DNA of 62,588 nucleotides from Pusillimonas sp. (lineage in GTDB: Bacteria > Pseudomonadota > Gammaproteobacteria > Burkholderiales > Burkholderiaceae_B), in the NCBI RefSeq assembly GCF_029263785.1, contig NZ_JAJUFE010000012.1, positions 1-62,588 on the forward strand, written 5' to 3'. The notes beneath the pieces were generated by a model. The model was given only the letters and a program-made list of their open reading frames with translations, searched no databases and was not told the DNA's origin. A program made the position numbers and the translations under genes. Shown here piece by piece: positions 26,376-37,179 of the stretch (position 1 is its first letter; every line of letters begins with the position of its first letter).

Positions 26376-27623
26376 TTGACCAACGTCTATGCCAGCCCGC
26401 GCGTTGCGCCATTGCTGGTGCTCGGCTTTGCCAGCGGATTGCCGCTGGCCCTCACGAGCGGAACCTTGCAGGCCTGGGCTACCGTAGCAGGGGTGTCCCT
26501 GCAAAACATCGGCTTTCTTACTTTGGTTGGCACGGCCTACACCTTGAAGTTTCTGTGGGCGCCGCTGGTAGACCGTTACGCCCCGCCGTTCCTGGGTCGG
26601 CGCCGTAGCTGGATGTTCATCTGTCAGGTCTTGCTGGCCATATCCATTGCATGCATGGGCCTGCTATCGCCCGCCCACAATCTGGGATGGCTCGCCATGC
26701 TTGCGGTTCTGGTTGCCTTTCTGTCGGCGACACAGGATATTGCCTTCGATGCTTACAGTACTGATGTGCTGCGGGATCACGAGCGGGCAGCCGGTGCAGC
26801 GCTGAAGGTTCTGGGCTACCGGCTGGCCATGATAGTTTCGGGCGGACTGGCGCTGGTGCTTGCGGGTACCTGGCTGGGCTGGGAGCACACCTACATGTTG
26901 ATGGGGGCCTTCATGCTGGTCTGTGCAGTGGCTACGCTGGTTGCTCCTGAACCCGAAGTGCTGGTGGCGCCCCCTCGCACCTTGGGGCAGGCGGTGGTTC
27001 AGCCGTTGGCCGAGTTCTTTGACCGCCGTGGCGCCATCATGATCTTGCTCTTGATCGTGCTGTATAAGTTGGGCGATGCCTTTGCCGGGGCCTTGTCCAC
27101 AACCTTCCTGCTGCGTGGCGCCGGCTTCAGCACCGAAGAGGTCGGTCTGGTCAACAAGATCTTCGGACTGGCCGCTACCATCGTCGGTGCTTTGGCTGGT
27201 GGTGCCCTGATGTCGCGCATGGGGCTCTACCGCTCGTTGATGTGGTTCGGAATCTTGCAGGCGGTTTCCAATTTCGGCTATTGGATCCTGGCCGTGACGC
27301 CGCCACATCTTTATTCGATGGCGCTGGTGGTAGGTGTTGAAAATATCTGCGGCGGGTTGGGAACTGCCGCATTTGTGGCATTGCTGATGGCCCTGTGCAA
27401 TCAGCGTTTCTCGGCCACGCAATTTGCCCTTTTGTCGGCCCTGTCGGCGGTAGGGCGCACATATCTGGCGGGGCCGCTGACGCCGCCCCTGGTCGAAAGC
27501 CTGGGGTGGCCCACGTTTTTTGTCCTGACCGTACTTATTGCCTTGCCGGGTTTGCTGCTGCTGTGGTGGAAACGTAATGACATCCGCAGTCTGGATAAAA
27601 CGCCAGAACAAGCGGCCGCCTAG
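26376..27623 (+). CDS. AmpG-like major-facilitator permease
   Basis: 415 residues with about 12 membrane segments. FASGLPLALTSGTLQAW at the N-terminus and KFLWAPLVDRY...GRRRSW match AmpG, the inner-membrane importer of muropeptides (GlcNAc-anhydroMurNAc peptides) for cell-wall recycling and beta-lactamase induction. The second half carries the equivalent membrane bundle (LVNKIFGLAATIVGALAGGALM). The predicted start is TTG at 26376, 30 bp after metW; a GGGGGG stretch lies upstream but with long spacing, so the exact start is uncertain. Possibly part of the metX-metW transcript. Confidence 0.85.
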   Translation: MTNVYASPRVAPLLVLGFASGLPLALTSGTLQAWATVAGVSLQNIGFLTLVGTAYTLKFLWAPLVDRYAPPFLGRRRSWMFICQVLLAISIACMGLLSPAHNLGWLAMLAVLVAFLSATQDIAFDAYSTDVLRDHERAAGAALKVLGYRLAMIVSGGLALVLAGTWLGWEHTYMLMGAFMLVCAVATLVAPEPEVLVAPPRTLGQAVVQPLAEFFDRRGAIMILLLIVLYKLGDAFAGALSTTFLLRGAGFSTEEVGLVNKIFGLAATIVGALAGGALMSRMGLYRSLMWFGILQAVSNFGYWILAVTPPHLYSMALVVGVENICGGLGTAAFVALLMALCNQRFSATQFALLSALSAVGRTYLAGPLTPPLVESLGWPTFFVLTVLIALPGLLLLWWKRNDIRSLDKTPEQAAA

Positions 27624-27661
27624 CGCCCCCTTATTCGTTTGTTTCTTATGCAGGGATTGTG

Positions 27662-28444
27662 ATGTTGCGTGTTATTTCCGCGAATCTGAACGGAATCAGG
27701 TCTGCGACGAGTAAAGGCTTCTTGCCATGGGCCGAAGCGCAAAACGCAGATTTCATCTGCTTGCAGGAGCTCAAGGCGCAGGAAGCCAATATGACTCCCG
27801 AGATGCTGGCCTTGCCCGGTACCAGGGGCTATTTCCATTACGCCGAAAAAAAAGGGTACAGCGGTGTGGGAATCTACGCTCGGCACGAACCCAAGGACGT
27901 TGTCATCGGCCTGGGCGTACCAGAGATCGACGCGGAAGGCCGTTATATCGAGCTCGTTTATGACAAGCTTGCCGTGATTTCAGTTTATTTGCCTTCGGGC
28001 TCCAGTGGTGAACATAGACAAACCGCCAAGTTTGCGTTCATGGAACATTTTTTCGGTCACCTGCACGATTTGTCGCGGCGTGACTGCCAGGTTCTGTTGT
28101 GTGGCGACTGGAATATCGCGCATAAGGAAATAGATCTCAAGAACTGGAAAGGCAACCTCAAGAACAGCGGCTTTTTGCCGGAAGAAAGGGCCTGGTTGAC
28201 TCGTGTTTTCGACGAGCTGGGCTGGGTCGACGTTTATCGCCACCTGTACCCGGACGCAACGGGCGACGCTTACACCTGGTGGAGCAATCGTGGGCAGGCG
28301 CGGGCCAAGAACGTTGGATGGCGCATCGATTATCAGATCGCCACCCCCGAAATCGCGGCTACCGCCAAAGAAGCCTATATATACAAAGAACAGTGGTTCA
28401 GTGACCACGCACCTTTGACTATCGATTACGATTGGACGCTGTAA
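27662..28444 (+). CDS. xthA: Exodeoxyribonuclease III
   Basis: 260 residues. This is a class II AP endonuclease and 3' repair exonuclease. Conserved parts are ISANLNGIRSA (metal-binding Asn), CLQELKAQ (metal-binding Glu), YSGVGIY, CGDWNIAHKEIDLKNW (catalytic Asp and Asn) and the C-terminal SDHAPLTID with the catalytic Asp-His. Start 27662 (ATG) is preferred over the adjacent GTG at 27659 because AGGGA lies 5 nt upstream. It is convergent with a lipoprotein gene only 24 bp away. Confidence 0.96.
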   Translation: MLRVISANLNGIRSATSKGFLPWAEAQNADFICLQELKAQEANMTPEMLALPGTRGYFHYAEKKGYSGVGIYARHEPKDVVIGLGVPEIDAEGRYIELVYDKLAVISVYLPSGSSGEHRQTAKFAFMEHFFGHLHDLSRRDCQVLLCGDWNIAHKEIDLKNWKGNLKNSGFLPEERAWLTRVFDELGWVDVYRHLYPDATGDAYTWWSNRGQARAKNVGWRIDYQIATPEIAATAKEAYIYKEQWFSDHAPLTIDYDWTL

Positions 28445-28468
28445 GCGTTTGGATTGCCGGCGGGGCGT

Positions 28469-29194
28469 TCAACGCACGGGAAGAAAGTTAAAGAACAACA
28501 ATCCTTGCATATAGTTGATGCCCACCCGCCGGACGTTTTCGTCAAGCAGGTTTGCCACCAGATCGAGCCGACCAACCATTTGCCCGAACTCTCGTTCGAA
28601 GCTCAGGTTAGTGACGTCGGAAGACATTTCATTGGCCAGCAGCAGGGGGGTGCCATCCACGTTTCGGCGGCTTGTCAGCAGCCAGGCTGCGGTTTCAACG
28701 TTACGTGCTGCGTTGTAGACATGTCTGGCGTCCAGAACATCTGAAACGTAGAAGCGTGTTTTTCCTCCGTGCGACTGGATGACCATGTCGGCCAGGCCCA
28801 GTACGAAAGCCGATACCCTGTCTCCCTGATAATCGGGATCCAGTGCGACGGACAAGATCTGGATGTCGCGCAGCCCGTGAAGGTCCTTGGGAGTTTTGCC
28901 GTTTTGTATTGCGGCACTTCCTTCGGCAATGGCAGCCTCCAGGGTGGTGGCACCGGATTTTCTCCATTCTCGAGGGTTGCGTCGGTACAGCTTTTCCAAC
29001 AGGCGGGTCAGGCTGTCGAGATTGTCTCGCATGGCCACTGTGACAGTTCGATTGAAATCTGTCTGGGCAAGCTGGTCAAACGACATCTCTTCAGTCGAAG
29101 GGCCTTTACCCGACGATACCGCAGGCGGTGCCACACATCCGGTCAAAGAAAAGCTCAGTATCAGGATCGACAGTGCAATCCGGCAGCGACTCAT
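28469..29194 (-). CDS. Predicted lipoprotein of unknown function
   Basis: 241 residues. The signal MSRCRIALSILILSFSLTGC gives lipobox LTGC with Cys20 lipidated. The mature protein is mainly helical. One segment, AMRDNLDSLTRLLEKLYRRNPREW, near residue 55 resembles conserved lipoproteins of betaproteobacteria whose function is unknown. Later parts (VSAFVLGLADMVI, RNVETAAWLL) could pack against a membrane surface. No operon partner. Confidence 0.7.
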   Translation of the reverse strand: MSRCRIALSILILSFSLTGCVAPPAVSSGKGPSTEEMSFDQLAQTDFNRTVTVAMRDNLDSLTRLLEKLYRRNPREWRKSGATTLEAAIAEGSAAIQNGKTPKDLHGLRDIQILSVALDPDYQGDRVSAFVLGLADMVIQSHGGKTRFYVSDVLDARHVYNAARNVETAAWLLTSRRNVDGTPLLLANEMSSDVTNLSFEREFGQMVGRLDLVANLLDENVRRVGINYMQGLLFFNFLPVR

Positions 29195-29274
29195 AGTGTT
29201 GATTCTTGGAGTTCGTGGGTCGGGTAACTGTGCGCGCCAGCGAAGCAGTCGCCCAAGACTTTAGCAGAAACCGG

Positions 29275-30237
29275 TCATCCCGCCGTCACCTCAAGAACCA
29301 CGGCAGCGATGCGGTCGGCGTCTTCGTACGGTGGGTGATCAAGCTCTTCACCAAAGACGTCTGGATCCATTTCGTGGTAGCTGCAGTGCCATGCGGATGG
29401 CAATGATTGCAGAATGGGCCGGGCGCTGTGCAGAAATGTGTCGAAACCGTCGACAATAGTGGAACCGGTATATAGCAGCAATGTGCCACCGGGTCTTAAT
29501 CTTGGCAGGGATGCTTCCAGCATGGCCACTGCCAGTTCCTGACCATGGCTCCCGCCCCCATGGCGGTATGAGCGTTTCAGCGAGTCGTTCAGGTAGGGTG
29601 GATTGGCCACGATCAGGTCGAAGTCCTCGTGGACTCCGTCGAGCATGTTGCTATGAACGGGACGAACATTCTTGAGGTTTGCGATATATGCATTGATGCG
29701 TGCCAGACGCAAAGCGCGTGCATTGATGTCGCCGGCCCAGATTTCTGAATCGGGATGCGCGAGGGCTATCCGAAGAGCACCGGCTCCGGTGCCGCTACCA
29801 ATATCCATGGCGCGTTCGACCGGAATTGTCCGTTGCTTCAGGCAGGCATCAATTGCGCGCGCAAATCGATACGTGTCAGGTCCGAAAAAAACGGCATCGG
29901 CCTGTGTGGTGGGAAAGGCGGTATGCCAGAGCAGCAGCTCGTCCATTGAAGACAGGCGCAGGGTGCTTTTGAACCCACCCTCTACAGGCGTGACTATTTC
30001 GGCCTCGTTCATAAGATCCAGAATCTCGGATGGAAGCATGCTGTTGCGGAAGGGCCGGCTCCAGCCAAATACGGCACGCAGATCTGTAGCCCAACCGTTT
30101 GGCGGACGCGCATTGACTCGTTCGTGGGTGGCAGGGGTAGGCGTAACAAATTGATATCCAAGGCTGCGCAGGGCGTTGGCCAGTCGTACCAGTGCAAGAT
30201 CCTGTACCGCGAGAGCGTCGTGTTGATTGGGGTGCAT
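29275..30237 (-). CDS. PrmC-like SAM-dependent methyltransferase
   Basis: 320 residues. The SAM-binding motif AMDIGSGTGAGALRIALAHP lies near residue 143, followed by the acidic loop (WAGDINARAL) and the catalytic NPPY (FDLIVANPPYLND). NPPY marks enzymes that methylate an exocyclic or amide nitrogen, such as PrmC, HemK-type, RsmC or adenine methyltransferases. The N-terminal 120 residues are family-specific and differ from classical PrmC. The substrate is unknown. It is divergent from the putative di-iron enzyme gene at 30365. Confidence 0.82.
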   Translation of the reverse strand: MHPNQHDALAVQDLALVRLANALRSLGYQFVTPTPATHERVNARPPNGWATDLRAVFGWSRPFRNSMLPSEILDLMNEAEIVTPVEGGFKSTLRLSSMDELLLWHTAFPTTQADAVFFGPDTYRFARAIDACLKQRTIPVERAMDIGSGTGAGALRIALAHPDSEIWAGDINARALRLARINAYIANLKNVRPVHSNMLDGVHEDFDLIVANPPYLNDSLKRSYRHGGGSHGQELAVAMLEASLPRLRPGGTLLLYTGSTIVDGFDTFLHSARPILQSLPSAWHCSYHEMDPDVFGEELDHPPYEDADRIAAVVLEVTAG

Positions 30238-30364
30238 GCCGCTGAGTTCCGTTTTGCAGAGGGCTCAACATAGCACGCCGCGAGTTCGCGACACAATCTG
30301 GTGGCGGGCACGGCGATTGCTTTAAGGGAACACGGCCCAGAGAAGGGCAACCGGAGTAAAGACG

Positions 30365-31795
30365 ATGTCAGCATTGCCTATTTACCGCAGCCAGAGCACC
30401 ACAGCGCCAGCACTATTGGCGCAAGATATCTATGGTTCGCTTTATGAAGTCACGCCTCGCGCTGAAATGCTTGAGGCGGCGCGCGCCTATCTGGAAGAAT
30501 GCATGGAGCAGGCCCAGGCCTTTGATTGCGATCTTCCTGCCGAACCTGCTGCACTGGAAGCCTGGATGAAACGGCGTCATGATCAGGTGGGGAGGCAGTA
30601 CCTGGATTATCTCAAGCAACGGAAGCTGGGCGCACCCAGACGCTATTTTTCAAATCGGGCCCATGTACTGTACTTTCTGCAAGGTGTGGCGCCGACCAAG
30701 TTTGTGGACGGCGCCTGGTTATACGGGCTTCTGCCTCAGTGGCAGGATGATCGGTTTCGCGCCTTGATCCGCATTTATCTCGAAGAACTGGGCGAAGGCC
30801 GGGCTGCCGATAACCACGTATCGATGTATCGCAGGCTGTTGGCAGTCAATGGCTGTGAGCACCTTATGCCCCTGAGCGACGGCCATTACGTGCAGGGCGC
30901 AATACAGCTCTGTCTGGCCAGGCTCGCGGCGCAATTCATGCCCGAAGTGGTTGGCTTCAATCTGGGCTACGAGCAGTTGCCGCTGCATTTGCTGATCACA
31001 ACCTACGAGATGAAGGAACTGGGGCTTGACCCATACTACTTCCAGGTTCATGTAACCGTTGATAATGCAGGCACCGGACATGCGCGCAAGGCGCTTGAGT
31101 CGGTAAATGTGCTGCGCCCGGCGGGAATGGACACCCGCCATTATTTTGAGCGCGTGCGTCGTGGCTACCGTTTGAACGACTTGGGCCAGAGCACGCTATC
31201 TGTCATCAAATCGTTTGATATCGACAAGGAAGTTGTCCGCGTTCTGGCTGACAAAGCGGAGCACGGACAGCACATGCATTCGGATTACTGCAGATTTGGC
31301 GGCAAGACGGTTAACGAGTGGCTCTCAAACCCCGAGTCCATTGCCGGGTTTCTGGAGGCTCTTGAGCGCCAGGGCTGGATAAAGCGCAATCAGGATCCGA
31401 AACAAAGCCGGTTCTGGCGTCTGCTGGAAGACGAGGGCTCAGACATGTTTGGTGTGTTCAGCGGTTACGAACGACAGGTCATTCATGACTGGATCGCCGG
31501 CGACTGGCAAGAAGGACGCGAGAATCGACGTCCCGGGGTCGAGCCTGTACGCATCGATAAAAAGCTGGCTCAGCGCTGGATCGGTCGGGACTCTGACGGC
31601 AGCAGTATTCAGGCAGCGCCGAGCGACGACGATTTTGGTGTTGAAATGCGCGACTTTGAGACCGCGGTGATGCGTGCCCGAAGCCGGCCCGAACTTATGG
31701 AAAGGCTATCTGCAATGATGGGGCCTTCGAGTCATCACACGCCGGTGGGCTTTGCTGCGACACGGATGTATGGGCGCCTGCTTGATATGGCGTAA
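30365..31795 (+). CDS. Iron-containing redox enzyme family protein, haem-oxygenase-like fold
   Basis: 476 residues. The middle (residues 95-250) resembles the haem-oxygenase-like di-metal oxidase/oxygenase superfamily, annotated elsewhere as iron-containing redox enzyme. A canonical E-x6-H pair occurs at Glu144-His151 within EELGEGRAADNHVSMYRRLL. Later helices supply Glu203 or Glu215 and Asp233/His239 (TVDNAGTGHARK) as further candidate ligands. Characterised relatives perform oxidative C-C or N-N chemistry on small acids and amines. A long C-terminal part (residues 300-476) is extra to the core fold and not recognised. The gene seems to stand alone, with a terminator following. The fold is inferred; the substrate is unknown. 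Confidence 0.7.
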   Translation: MSALPIYRSQSTTAPALLAQDIYGSLYEVTPRAEMLEAARAYLEECMEQAQAFDCDLPAEPAALEAWMKRRHDQVGRQYLDYLKQRKLGAPRRYFSNRAHVLYFLQGVAPTKFVDGAWLYGLLPQWQDDRFRALIRIYLEELGEGRAADNHVSMYRRLLAVNGCEHLMPLSDGHYVQGAIQLCLARLAAQFMPEVVGFNLGYEQLPLHLLITTYEMKELGLDPYYFQVHVTVDNAGTGHARKALESVNVLRPAGMDTRHYFERVRRGYRLNDLGQSTLSVIKSFDIDKEVVRVLADKAEHGQHMHSDYCRFGGKTVNEWLSNPESIAGFLEALERQGWIKRNQDPKQSRFWRLLEDEGSDMFGVFSGYERQVIHDWIAGDWQEGRENRRPGVEPVRIDKKLAQRWIGRDSDGSSIQAAPSDDDFGVEMRDFETAVMRARSRPELMERLSAMMGPSSHHTPVGFAATRMYGRLLDMA

Positions 31796-31796
31796 A

Positions 31797-31823
31797 AAAA
31801 CTGCTGATTCAGGCAGCGGTTTT
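31797..31823 (+). terminator. Probable terminator of the di-iron-type enzyme gene
   Basis: AAAACTGCTG (31797-31806) pairs with CAGCGGTTTT (31814-31823), ten pairs with one G-T, around a 7-nt loop, beginning just after the stop codon. The Ts are part of the stem. It also separates this gene from pyrE. Confidence 0.65.
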
Positions 31824-31901
31824 CTATTTGCACGGGCTCTGCCTGCAAGCGATGGCCAATATGTTCGATAATATGGCTTTTCAAGTTTTGATTGTTGAGC
31901 C

Positions 31902-32585
31902 ATGGCCGAAACCACTTCCCGTACCGACTTCGTTCGATTTTCCTTAGAGCAGGGCGTATTGCGCTTTGGCCAGTTCAAGGTTAAGTCTGGACGCGTCAGT
32001 CCGTACTTTTTCAACGCCGGGCTATTCAATTCAGGGGCATCAGTAGGCCGGCTGGCCGGCTTTTATGCCGAGGCTCTGATCAAATCCGGCATTGAGTTCG
32101 ACATGCTGTTCGGGCCGGCCTATAAGGGCATTCCCCTGGCAACTGCGACGGCCGTTGCCCTTGCCGCGCATCCGGCCACTGCCGATCGTCACATTCCATT
32201 TGCCTTCAACCGGAAGGAAGCCAAAGACCACGGCGAGGGTGGAGTGCTGGTCGGTGCTCCCCTTCAGGGCCGGGTAGTGATTATCGATGATGTGATCACA
32301 GCAGGTACCTCGGTGCGCGAATCCGTTCAAATTATCCGGCAAGCGGGTGCCGAGCCGGCTGCCGTTCGGATTGCATTGGATCGCATGGAGCGCGCCGGCA
32401 CCGACGACGCGCTGTCGAGTCATTCTGCTGTGCAGGATGTGGCCAGATCGTACGGCATTCCGGTTGTCAGTATTGCGTCGCTCAGCGACATCATGGAACT
32501 GATGGAAGGCGATGCCCAGTTTGGAGAGCATCGCGAGGCCGTAGCACAATATCGCGACAAGTATGGTGTCAGTCAAGACACCTGA
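31902..32585 (+). CDS. pyrE: Orotate phosphoribosyltransferase
   Basis: 227 residues. The enzyme joins orotate and PRPP to give orotidine monophosphate in pyrimidine synthesis. The PRPP-binding loop [17 protein letters not shown] lies near residue 125, [11 protein letters not shown] near residue 67 and [13 protein letters not shown] near residue 105. It is convergent with gatB, with only two bases between the stop codons, so each transcript probably runs into the other gene. Confidence 0.97.
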   Translation: MAETTSRTDFVRFSLEQGVLRFGQFKVKSGRVSPYFFNAGLFNSGASVGRLAGFYAEALIKSGIEFDMLFGPAYKGIPLATATAVALAAHPATADRHIPFAFNRKEAKDHGEGGVLVGAPLQGRVVIIDDVITAGTSVRESVQIIRQAGAEPAAVRIALDRMERAGTDDALSSHSAVQDVARSYGIPVVSIASLSDIMELMEGDAQFGEHREAVAQYRDKYGVSQDT

Positions 32586-32587
32586 AC

Positions 32588-34045
32588 TTATCCGTCGAGT
32601 TTTTCCTTGAGCAGCTGATTGACCTGCTGGGGGTTGGCCTTGCCCCTGGCGGCCTTCATTACTTGCCCGACCAGCGAGTTGAAGGCTTTGTCCCGCCCGG
32701 CACGGTATTGCTCGACAATGGCGGGGTTTGCGGCCAGCACTTCGTCGATCATGGCTCCGATGGCGCCGGTATCGCTGATCTGCTTCAGGCCACGCGCTTC
32801 AATGATGGCGTCGGGGTCTCCGTTGTGCTCGCCTTCCCACATGGCGGCGAACACGTCGCGTGCAATCTTGTTGGAGATGGTGCCATCGACAATACGGGCA
32901 ATCAGGGCAGCGAGCGCCTTGGGCGCCACGCGACTATCGGCAATTTCGATCTCGTCGCGGTTCAGTGCGGCAGATAGTTCGCCCAGTATCCAGTTTGCGG
33001 CAAGCTTGGCCTGTCCTTGAGGCACATGTCGGGCAGCTTCCTCGAAATAGTCGGCGTACGCACGGTCCATCGTCAGCTGGGCGGCATCATAAGCCGTGAC
33101 ACCCAGCTCGGTCTCGAACCGCTGGCGCTTGGCTGCCGGCAGTTCAGGCATATCGTCCTTGATCCGCTGGATCCAATCCGAAGTGATGCAGAGCGGGGGA
33201 AGATCCGGGTCGGGGAAGTAGCGATAATCGTCTGAATCCTCTTTTGTACGCATGCTGCGGGTTTCGTCGCGATCTGCGTCGTAAAGGCGAGTTTCCTGGC
33301 GTACGGTTCCGCCGTCTTCGATCAGCTCGATCTGTCGCCGGGCCTCGTACTGAATGGCGCGCTCGAGAAAACGGAATGAGTTGAGATTCTTGATTTCGCA
33401 GCGAGTGCCAAATTCGGCCTGTCCCTTGGGACGGACCGACACGTTTGCATCGCAACGGAACGAGCCTTCCTGCATGTTTCCATCGCAGATTCCCAGCCAT
33501 ACGACCAGCGAGTGCAACGCGCGGGCGTAGGCAACTGCTTCTGCCGCCGAGCGCATCTCGGGTTCGGAAACGATCTCCAGCAGCGGTGTGCCGGCGCGGT
33601 TCAAGTCGATTCCGGTCGACGATTCACCATGCGGACCGGTGAAGTTTTCGTGTAAGGATTTGCCTGCGTCCTCTTCGAGATGGGCGCGCGTCAGATTGAC
33701 GGTGTGTTCCTGTTCGCCTACGAAGAAGCGCAGCGAGCCGCCCTGGACTACGGGCAGTTCGAACTGGCTGATCTGATAGTTCTTGGGCAGATCGGGATAG
33801 AAATAATTTTTTCGCGCAAAGACAGAACGAGGCGCGATCTGTGCGCCAACCGCCAGTCCGAAACGGATGGCGTGTTCAACGGCCCCACGATTGAGCACCG
33901 GCAGACTGCCGGGCAAAGCCATATCGACCTCGTTGGCCTGCGTGTTGGGCGCTGCGCCAAAACGGGTGCTGCTGTTCGAGAAAATTTTCGACTCAGTGGC
34001 GAGCTGAGTGTGTGTCTCGAGCCCGATGACGATTTCCCATTCCAT
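32588..34045 (-). CDS. gatB: Asp-tRNA(Asn)/Glu-tRNA(Gln) amidotransferase subunit B
   Basis: 485 residues. GatB binds the mischarged tRNA and phosphorylates the aspartyl or glutamyl group before amidation. [15 protein letters not shown] is the classic N-terminus, and [21 protein letters not shown] and [13 protein letters not shown] follow. The YqeY-like C-terminal tail (residues 335-485) binds tRNA and ends [10 protein letters not shown]. The ATG shares one base with the gatA stop codon (TAATG). Last gene of the gatC-gatA-gatB operon. Confidence 0.98.
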   Translation of the reverse strand: MEWEIVIGLETHTQLATESKIFSNSSTRFGAAPNTQANEVDMALPGSLPVLNRGAVEHAIRFGLAVGAQIAPRSVFARKNYFYPDLPKNYQISQFELPVVQGGSLRFFVGEQEHTVNLTRAHLEEDAGKSLHENFTGPHGESSTGIDLNRAGTPLLEIVSEPEMRSAAEAVAYARALHSLVVWLGICDGNMQEGSFRCDANVSVRPKGQAEFGTRCEIKNLNSFRFLERAIQYEARRQIELIEDGGTVRQETRLYDADRDETRSMRTKEDSDDYRYFPDPDLPPLCITSDWIQRIKDDMPELPAAKRQRFETELGVTAYDAAQLTMDRAYADYFEEAARHVPQGQAKLAANWILGELSAALNRDEIEIADSRVAPKALAALIARIVDGTISNKIARDVFAAMWEGEHNGDPDAIIEARGLKQISDTGAIGAMIDEVLAANPAIVEQYRAGRDKAFNSLVGQVMKAARGKANPQQVNQLLKEKLDG

Positions 34046-35577
34046 TATTGCTGTTCCGGTTTACGTTGATGCCAGTCGGTTGCCTGCTGGAAGCGGTCGG
34101 CGATGGCCAGCAAGCGACCTTCGTCGAAGTAGTTGCCGATGATTTGAAGCCCGATGGGCAACGGTTTGGAGGTCGTGCTGAAGCCACAGGGAACAGACAT
34201 GGCGGGCAAGCCTGCCAGGCTGACACCCAGGGTGTAGATGTCGGCAAGCCAGTCGGCTGTGGGATCGTCACGGTTTTCACCGATGCGCTTGGCCACAGCT
34301 GGAGTCACCGGCCCCATGATCACATCGCACTGCTCGGCAAAGGCTTGTTGAAAGTCATTGGCGATCATGCGCCGCACGCGTTGTGCCTGCAGGTAGTACG
34401 CGTCGTAGTAGCCGTGGCAAAGCACATAGGTACCCACCAGTATCCGTCGAATGACTTCGGGGCCGAATCCCTCGGCACGGGAACGGCTCGTCATGTCAGC
34501 CAGATCGGTGTATGTAGCTGAGCGATGGCCGTACCTGACTCCGTCGTAGCGTGAAAGATTGCTGGACGCCTCGGCAGGCGCAATGACGTAGTAGGCTGGA
34601 ATCGACAGCTTTGTGCGAGGCAGCGAGATTTCTACCCGCCTGGCACCCAGCGCTTCGAACGTTTGCAGTGCTGCTTCGACTGCTTCGGCGATGTCGTTAT
34701 CAAGACCCTCGTTGAAAAATTCGGCCGGCACGCCGATACGCAGACCCGACAGGGGCTTTGCGCCCGCTTCGTGTTGTGCGCCCATCGCTGCTTCAAACGC
34801 GGCGCGGATGCGGCCGGGCTTGTTGGGGATGCCGTCGCAATCGGCCAGGCTGGTCGCGTCGCGCTCGTCAAAAGCGCTGATGGGGTCAAGCATTTCGAGC
34901 AGGTCGCGGGCGTGCCGTGCCAAGGGCCCTGCCTGATCGAGACTGGAACCGTACGCCACCATGCCATAACGCGACACCGTACCGTAGGTGGGTTTAATGC
35001 CGCTGACCCCGCATAATGCGGCAGGCTGGCGGACAGACCCTCCGGTATCGGTGCCTGTAGAAGCGATGACAAGGCCGGCGGCCACTGCAGCCGCCGAGCC
35101 GCCCGACGATCCGCCGGGGACGGTATCTGTATCCCAGGGGTTGCGCACGGGACCGAAGGCCGAGTTCTCGTTGCCCGACCCCATGGCGAACTCGTCGCAG
35201 TTGAGCTTGCCAAGGGAAACGGCCCCGGCCTGCTCGAGCAAGGAAACGACCGTGGCGTCGAACGGGCTGGTGTAATTGGACAGCATCTTGCTGGCAGCCG
35301 TGGTTCGCCAGCCCCGTGTCACAAAAACGTCTTTGTGAGCGATGGGAATGCCGGTGAGCGGACCGGCGTTTCCGTTGGTCAGCAAGGCGTCCGCTGCACG
35401 TGCCTGAGCGCGGGTAAGCTCGGCGTCAACGTGCAGGAATGCATTCAGGTCGGCGCGGGCCTCGATGGCCTGCAGGGCGCTTTCGGCAACTTCCAGGGCG
35501 CTTATCTTGCGTTGGACGAGCGCCGAGCGCAGGGCCTCGATGGAATCGAATTCGGAGTGTATGGGCATGGTGGACAT
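34045..35577 (-). CDS. gatA: Asp-tRNA(Asn)/Glu-tRNA(Gln) amidotransferase subunit A
   Basis: 510 residues of the amidase-signature family. GatA releases ammonia from glutamine and delivers it to GatB. The Ser-cisSer-Lys triad is visible at Lys82 (IAHKDVF), Ser157 ([10 protein letters not shown]) and Ser181 (TGGSVRQPA), with the spacing expected for GatA. The first ATG (35577) is used, three bases after the gatC stop; an in-frame ATG nine bases further in is a possible alternative. Its presence implies that the organism makes Gln-tRNA or Asn-tRNA indirectly. Confidence 0.97.
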   Translation of the reverse strand: MSTMPIHSEFDSIEALRSALVQRKISALEVAESALQAIEARADLNAFLHVDAELTRAQARAADALLTNGNAGPLTGIPIAHKDVFVTRGWRTTAASKMLSNYTSPFDATVVSLLEQAGAVSLGKLNCDEFAMGSGNENSAFGPVRNPWDTDTVPGGSSGGSAAAVAAGLVIASTGTDTGGSVRQPAALCGVSGIKPTYGTVSRYGMVAYGSSLDQAGPLARHARDLLEMLDPISAFDERDATSLADCDGIPNKPGRIRAAFEAAMGAQHEAGAKPLSGLRIGVPAEFFNEGLDNDIAEAVEAALQTFEALGARRVEISLPRTKLSIPAYYVIAPAEASSNLSRYDGVRYGHRSATYTDLADMTSRSRAEGFGPEVIRRILVGTYVLCHGYYDAYYLQAQRVRRMIANDFQQAFAEQCDVIMGPVTPAVAKRIGENRDDPTADWLADIYTLGVSLAGLPAMSVPCGFSTTSKPLPIGLQIIGNYFDEGRLLAIADRFQQATDWHQRKPEQQ

Positions 35578-35580
35578 GAG

Positions 35581-35886
35581 TTATTCAATGACCGTAGGCA
35601 CGAGGAACAGCCCTTCGGAGACTGCGGGCGCATTGGCCATGAGTGCGTCGCGCTGCGCTTCGGAGCCGGGGGCGGCGACATCGTCTCGCAAGCGCAGGCT
35701 GATGTCCTGATGCGCCGACAATGGATGAGCCATTGGCTCGACACCCTGCGTGTCGACGGCCTGAAGCTGTTCGATCAGGTCGAGGATTCCGTTGAGTTCT
35801 GAGCGGGTGCGTTCGGATTGCTCGGGCGACAGGGCAATGCGCGCCAGGTCGGCGATCCGTTTGACGTCTTGATCGGTAATGGACAT
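35581..35886 (-). CDS. gatC: Asp-tRNA(Asn)/Glu-tRNA(Gln) amidotransferase subunit C
   Basis: 101 residues. The small subunit wraps GatA and GatB to stabilise the complex. VKRIADLARIALSPEQ near the N-terminus and GVEPMAHPLSAHQDISLRLRDD in the second half are typical. First gene of the operon, divergent from mreB. No good ribosome-binding site is seen; a stable hairpin lies 21-44 nt upstream (35907-35930). Confidence 0.95.
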   Translation of the reverse strand: MSITDQDVKRIADLARIALSPEQSERTRSELNGILDLIEQLQAVDTQGVEPMAHPLSAHQDISLRLRDDVAAPGSEAQRDALMANAPAVSEGLFLVPTVIE

Positions 35887-35906
35887 GAAGTGGTCGTGTC
35901 GGAGGT

Positions 35907-35930
35907 CGCTCTTTTTTACGTTAAAGAGCG
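35907..35930 (-). promoter_or_regulatory. Hairpin in the gatC-mreB intergenic region
   Basis: CGCTCTTT (35907-35914) and AAAGAGCG (35923-35930) form a perfect 8-bp stem with an 8-nt loop, 21 nt upstream of the gatC ATG. The rest of the 154-bp spacer is AT-rich and must hold both promoters, although I could not fix them. The hairpin could be an operator or a leader structure. Confidence 0.45.
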
Positions 35931-35980
35931 GTAAATGAGTAATAAATCAGTCAAATTATAAGTTATCATTGAAGGCTTAG

Positions 35981-37084
<1,104 letters not shown>

Positions 37085-37179
37085 CGCCAACGGCGGGCTC
37101 TGACCTCCGGTTCTGCAGTCATTTTCTGTGTTAATACGCCCAGGCCGCCGGGCATTTTTCCAGGCAGGCGCAACATACA

